Below are positions 62,501 to 64,000 of a DNA stretch of 64,000 nt, piece after piece. Origin of the DNA: Geomesophilobacter sediminis (GTDB lineage Bacteria; Desulfobacterota; Desulfuromonadia; Geobacterales; Geobacteraceae); assembly GCF_016458275.1 (NCBI RefSeq), contig NZ_JAEMHM010000006.1, positions 62,001-126,000 on the forward strand. Direction: 5' to 3'. The position numbers and the translations under genes are program-made. The notes beneath the pieces are model-generated. The model had not been told where the DNA came from, ran no database searches, and was given only the letters and a program-made list of their open reading frames with translations. Every line of letters begins with the position of its first letter. The first letter of the stretch is position 1.

Positions 62501-64000
62501 AGCGCCATGTGACCATCACCTTCGGCGGCGCCAACCCGCCCAACGGGACCATCTCCCCCGCTCCGGATCCGCTCACCGGCATGGTGGCGACGACTACCGG
62601 CAAGGACGTGACCTTCAAGATCACCCCGAGCGTCGGCTACCTGGTCCAGGACGTGAAACTGGATAGCGCCTCCCAGGGGGCGGTCACCAGCATCACCATC
62701 GCCAACGTGCAGGCCGACCACACCCTCGACGTCACCTTCACGCCGATCCAGTACGCGATCAACGTATCCGCCGACTCCAACGGGACCATCCAGGACGACC
62801 TCGGCAACACCATCTCCGCCCAGACCATGGTCCCCTACGGCAACACCAAGGTTTTCAACATCGTGCCGAGCGGCAACTACGAGGTGGCCGACGTCAAGGT
62901 GGACGGGACTTCGGTGGGGGCCGTCAAGCAGTACATATTCACCAACGTTGTTCAGGGACACACCATCGAGGCCCTTTTCCGCGGCAAGCCGTACACCGTC
63001 GACCTCTCGGTCGCCTTCACCAGCACCCCGGTGGCGCCGGCGATAGCGAAAATCGGCTCCCTGGAGTTCGAACTCGCCCTTCCCCCTGGCGGGGGGCTCC
63101 CCGGCGACCCGAATACCGCCCAGGCCCTTTTGGGCAAGATCGATCCCGCCGCCTTCGTGGCTCTCAACGCCGCCAAAGGAACCACCTTTACCGGAAGCCA
63201 GCTCCCGGCGTCGGCGACCCCGGCGATCGCGGTGGGAGCGGTGCGGATCGTCATGGCCAACGGGACCGGCTTCACCCCGGACCCGATCACCGCGCAATTC
63301 CTGAAGATCGCCTTCACCGATTCGCTCGTTCCGGTCTTCGGCGGCGCTCCGCTCACCCTGCTCAAGGCGACCGATACCGGCGGCAACGACATCAAGGCCA
63401 ACCTGAGCGTCACGGTGGGGAGCCCGACCGCCGTCCCGGCGACCATCGCCACGCCGGGGGCGGGACTCTACACCGCGGCCCAGACGGTGGCGCTCACCTC
63501 GGTCCCGAGCGGCGCGATCATCCACTACAGTACCAACGGCACCGACCCGGCGATTTCCGACATCTCCACCATCTACAAGTCGGACAACTCCGCGCCGATC
63601 CAGATCAAGACCAACACCACGCTCAAGTACTACTCCGTCGACGCCAACGGCAACAAGGAGCCGACCCGCACCGCCGTGTACCTGATCGACAGCAGTGCGC
63701 CGACGGCAACCCTGGCCGGGGTGCCGCCGGCACTGACCAACTCCACCGCCGCGACGTTGAACGTCGTCGGCAAGGATGTCGTTGCCTACAAGTACCTTCT
63801 GGACAGCGGCTCCTACCCGGATGCCGAGACCGCGGTCGGCACCCCGATCGTCCTCACCAATCTCCCCAGCGGCTCCCACACGCTGCAGGTCATCGGCAGG
63901 GACACCGCGGGCAACTGGCAAAAGACCGCCACCAAGGCGACCTGGACCGTGGACACCACGCTCCCGGCAACCACCTTTGCGCCGCCGGCCGGGCTGTACC
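59515..64000 (+). CDS. Giant exported repeat protein (3' end outside window)
   Basis: The open frame runs from ATG 59515 (GGAG six bases upstream) to the right edge, 1495 codons with no stop. A signal peptide (LFCIALLVTCIVSAQA) is followed by about 12 Ycf48/BNR-like blades (residues about 45-600), each with a NSVAYGVNQFVAVGATGTI-type core and SSDGSTWL end. A choice-of-anchor-D/Ig-like module comes next (about 615-745, VTNTGQTSNLVVSNI). Four to five InlB-like repeats of about 75-85 residues (DGVSLGALPSYTF, DGASVGAKTSWTF, DGTSVGAVKQYIF) follow, then a chitobiase-C-like module (GLYTAAQTVALTSVPSGAII) and an Ig-like Asp/Gly-rich module at the edge. No enzyme motif is seen. A large secreted or surface adhesin-like protein is inferred. 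Confidence 0.85.
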   Translation, partial: MRGVLRKCLGMRTVLFCIALLVTCIVSAQAATVHDPLAQWIWKNPLPQGNSLNSVAYGVNQFVAVGATGTIVTSSDGSTWLTHKPTGNTNDLSAVIYGKKLFVAVGASGTILTSPDGIIWTDVSAKITWKTTARPDLTSVAFGNNTFYAVGEAGTILSSADGATWKEVTDTTVTSQNLSGVVYSNYTFVAVGANGTIVTLLNNGSWQVVASGTTNALNGIVSNRSVFVAVGVAGTALVSQDGVTWTKANTGTTATLSAVGFGSTSFVAVGLTGVTLTSTDGMNWIPGVSGTAQNLTGVAFGNSTFVVVGADGVIMTATNPTQAWTQIITAPTPALKGLAFGNSAMVGVGSAGQIIFSGDLGTTWTTKVSSTAVDLNAIAYGNGTFVVAGDSGTVLYSFDGANWFTRTAGTANLNGVVFDSRGSGQFVVVGDAGAVFTSTDGINWNPVTPPTAKNLTSITLGVNLLVAVGQGGTALSSVDGVTWTAKAAGSKDLNSVTVAYAPSGTPTYVAVGAAGSIYSSADGAKWTAGKVPTTDKNTTFYAVNCDFDSTYSTYVAVGSGGVIVSSSDGVTWTDRTHLTSNDLTGVAYINKSYWIVSRNGIILNSSRLDNYIVVTAVRKDTGASVSTEPVDFSYVDLGKSSFSYQITVTNTGQTSNLVVSNISALDSLAAPSTEFVLSNSSCGTIPTGGVPAPLTIRPGGFCTFDVTFLPVAPAGAKSAVLHIDSNDSATPNLTRQMIGTGGLYVLAQPGANGTINLVNGGGSNPVVAPLLVNVGDTPAFSMVPAGGYYVQEVIVDGVSLGALPSYTFAPISATGIPHLIEASFSNAPHIITPSVTVGGTVDPPAAVQVADKGTQSFAIRPNIGYHLDTLQIDGKTVPSTMLYTFPTVTSNHTLDASFAIDTFTLTTAVETNGVADTTGTGGTITAGAATTGICVFPSGSSGTCQYGSSFTYSITNKPGYILRNVFVDGASVGAKTSWTFTGIAGNHSIKAVFTNQRHVTITFGGANPPNGTISPAPDPLTGMVATTTGKDVTFKITPSVGYLVQDVKLDSASQGAVTSITIANVQADHTLDVTFTPIQYAINVSADSNGTIQDDLGNTISAQTMVPYGNTKVFNIVPSGNYEVADVKVDGTSVGAVKQYIFTNVVQGHTIEALFRGKPYTVDLSVAFTSTPVAPAIAKIGSLEFELALPPGGGLPGDPNTAQALLGKIDPAAFVALNAAKGTTFTGSQLPASATPAIAVGAVRIVMANGTGFTPDPITAQFLKIAFTDSLVPVFGGAPLTLLKATDTGGNDIKANLSVTVGSPTAVPATIATPGAGLYTAAQTVALTSVPSGAIIHYSTNGTDPAISDISTIYKSDNSAPIQIKTNTTLKYYSVDANGNKEPTRTAVYLIDSSAPTATLAGVPPALTNSTAATLNVVGKDVVAYKYLLDSGSYPDAETAVGTPIVLTNLPSGSHTLQVIGRDTAGNWQKTATKATWTVDTTLPATTFAPPAGLY

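Noticed and set aside
61855-63921. Minus-strand open frame of 688 codons
   Set aside because: Antisense shadow of the giant exported protein, with the same compositional signs.

Overview
The window is high-GC bacterial DNA that reads as a Geobacter-type member of the Desulfuromonadota (Geobacter, Geomonas or Citrifermentans group). This rests on a nine-haem c plus membrane b-type cytochrome of the CbcL kind, many two-component and c-di-GMP proteins, sigma-54-type promoters, type IV pilus ATPases, and intergenic regions full of short palindromic repeats. The assignment comes from gene content and style, not from any search.

Layout. 1-3155: a large exported DUF4082/deacetylase-like protein (cut by the left edge) with a sigma-54-like promoter, then an intact AbrB-type antitoxin beside a frame-broken PIN toxin. 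3343-9877: pilT, a PilB/GspE-like protein that has lost its ATPase motifs, a PP-loop tRNA-thiolation-type protein, and an HD-GYP response regulator with a PAS histidine kinase. 9972-21283 (mostly minus strand): mtgA-like transglycosylase, pdxA, pcrA, a queuosine-salvage glycosidase, an ECF sigma factor with an exported helical protein, glmS and glmU. 21456-26045 (plus): a MXAN_5187-type protein coupled to a B12-binding radical SAM protein, then the bc cytochrome. 26207-27107: a strict 21-bp tandem repeat array beside an unrecognised 148-residue gene. 27344-30145: rsmB, rpe and a Nudix hydrolase. 30295-42005: thioredoxin-fold protein, cardiolipin synthase, diguanylate cyclase, a zur-znuC-znuB zinc operon, PilZ, DUF4142 and CBS proteins, an Ig-like/beta-propeller lipoprotein and an MBL-fold hydrolase.

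42197-59412 is a motility block: a soluble histidine kinase, CheY, CheX and a CheC-like/pseudo-receiver protein behind a candidate sigma-28 promoter; a TPR protein; then a flagellar operon flgB-flgC-fliE-fliF-fliG-fliH-fliI-fliJ-motE-fliK-flgD-(flagellar operon protein)-flgE behind a near-consensus sigma-54 promoter. After a strong hairpin comes a giant exported repeat protein (Ycf48-like blades, InlB-like repeats, chitobiase-like and Ig-like modules) that runs off the right edge.

The least explained items are the 21-bp/7-residue repeat array next to the 148-residue gene, the inactive PilB-like partner of PilT, the second CheC-type protein with a dead receiver, the very long FliK beside a very short FlgE, and the giant repeat protein beside the flagellar operon. 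No rRNA, tRNA, CRISPR array, transposase or phage gene was seen.
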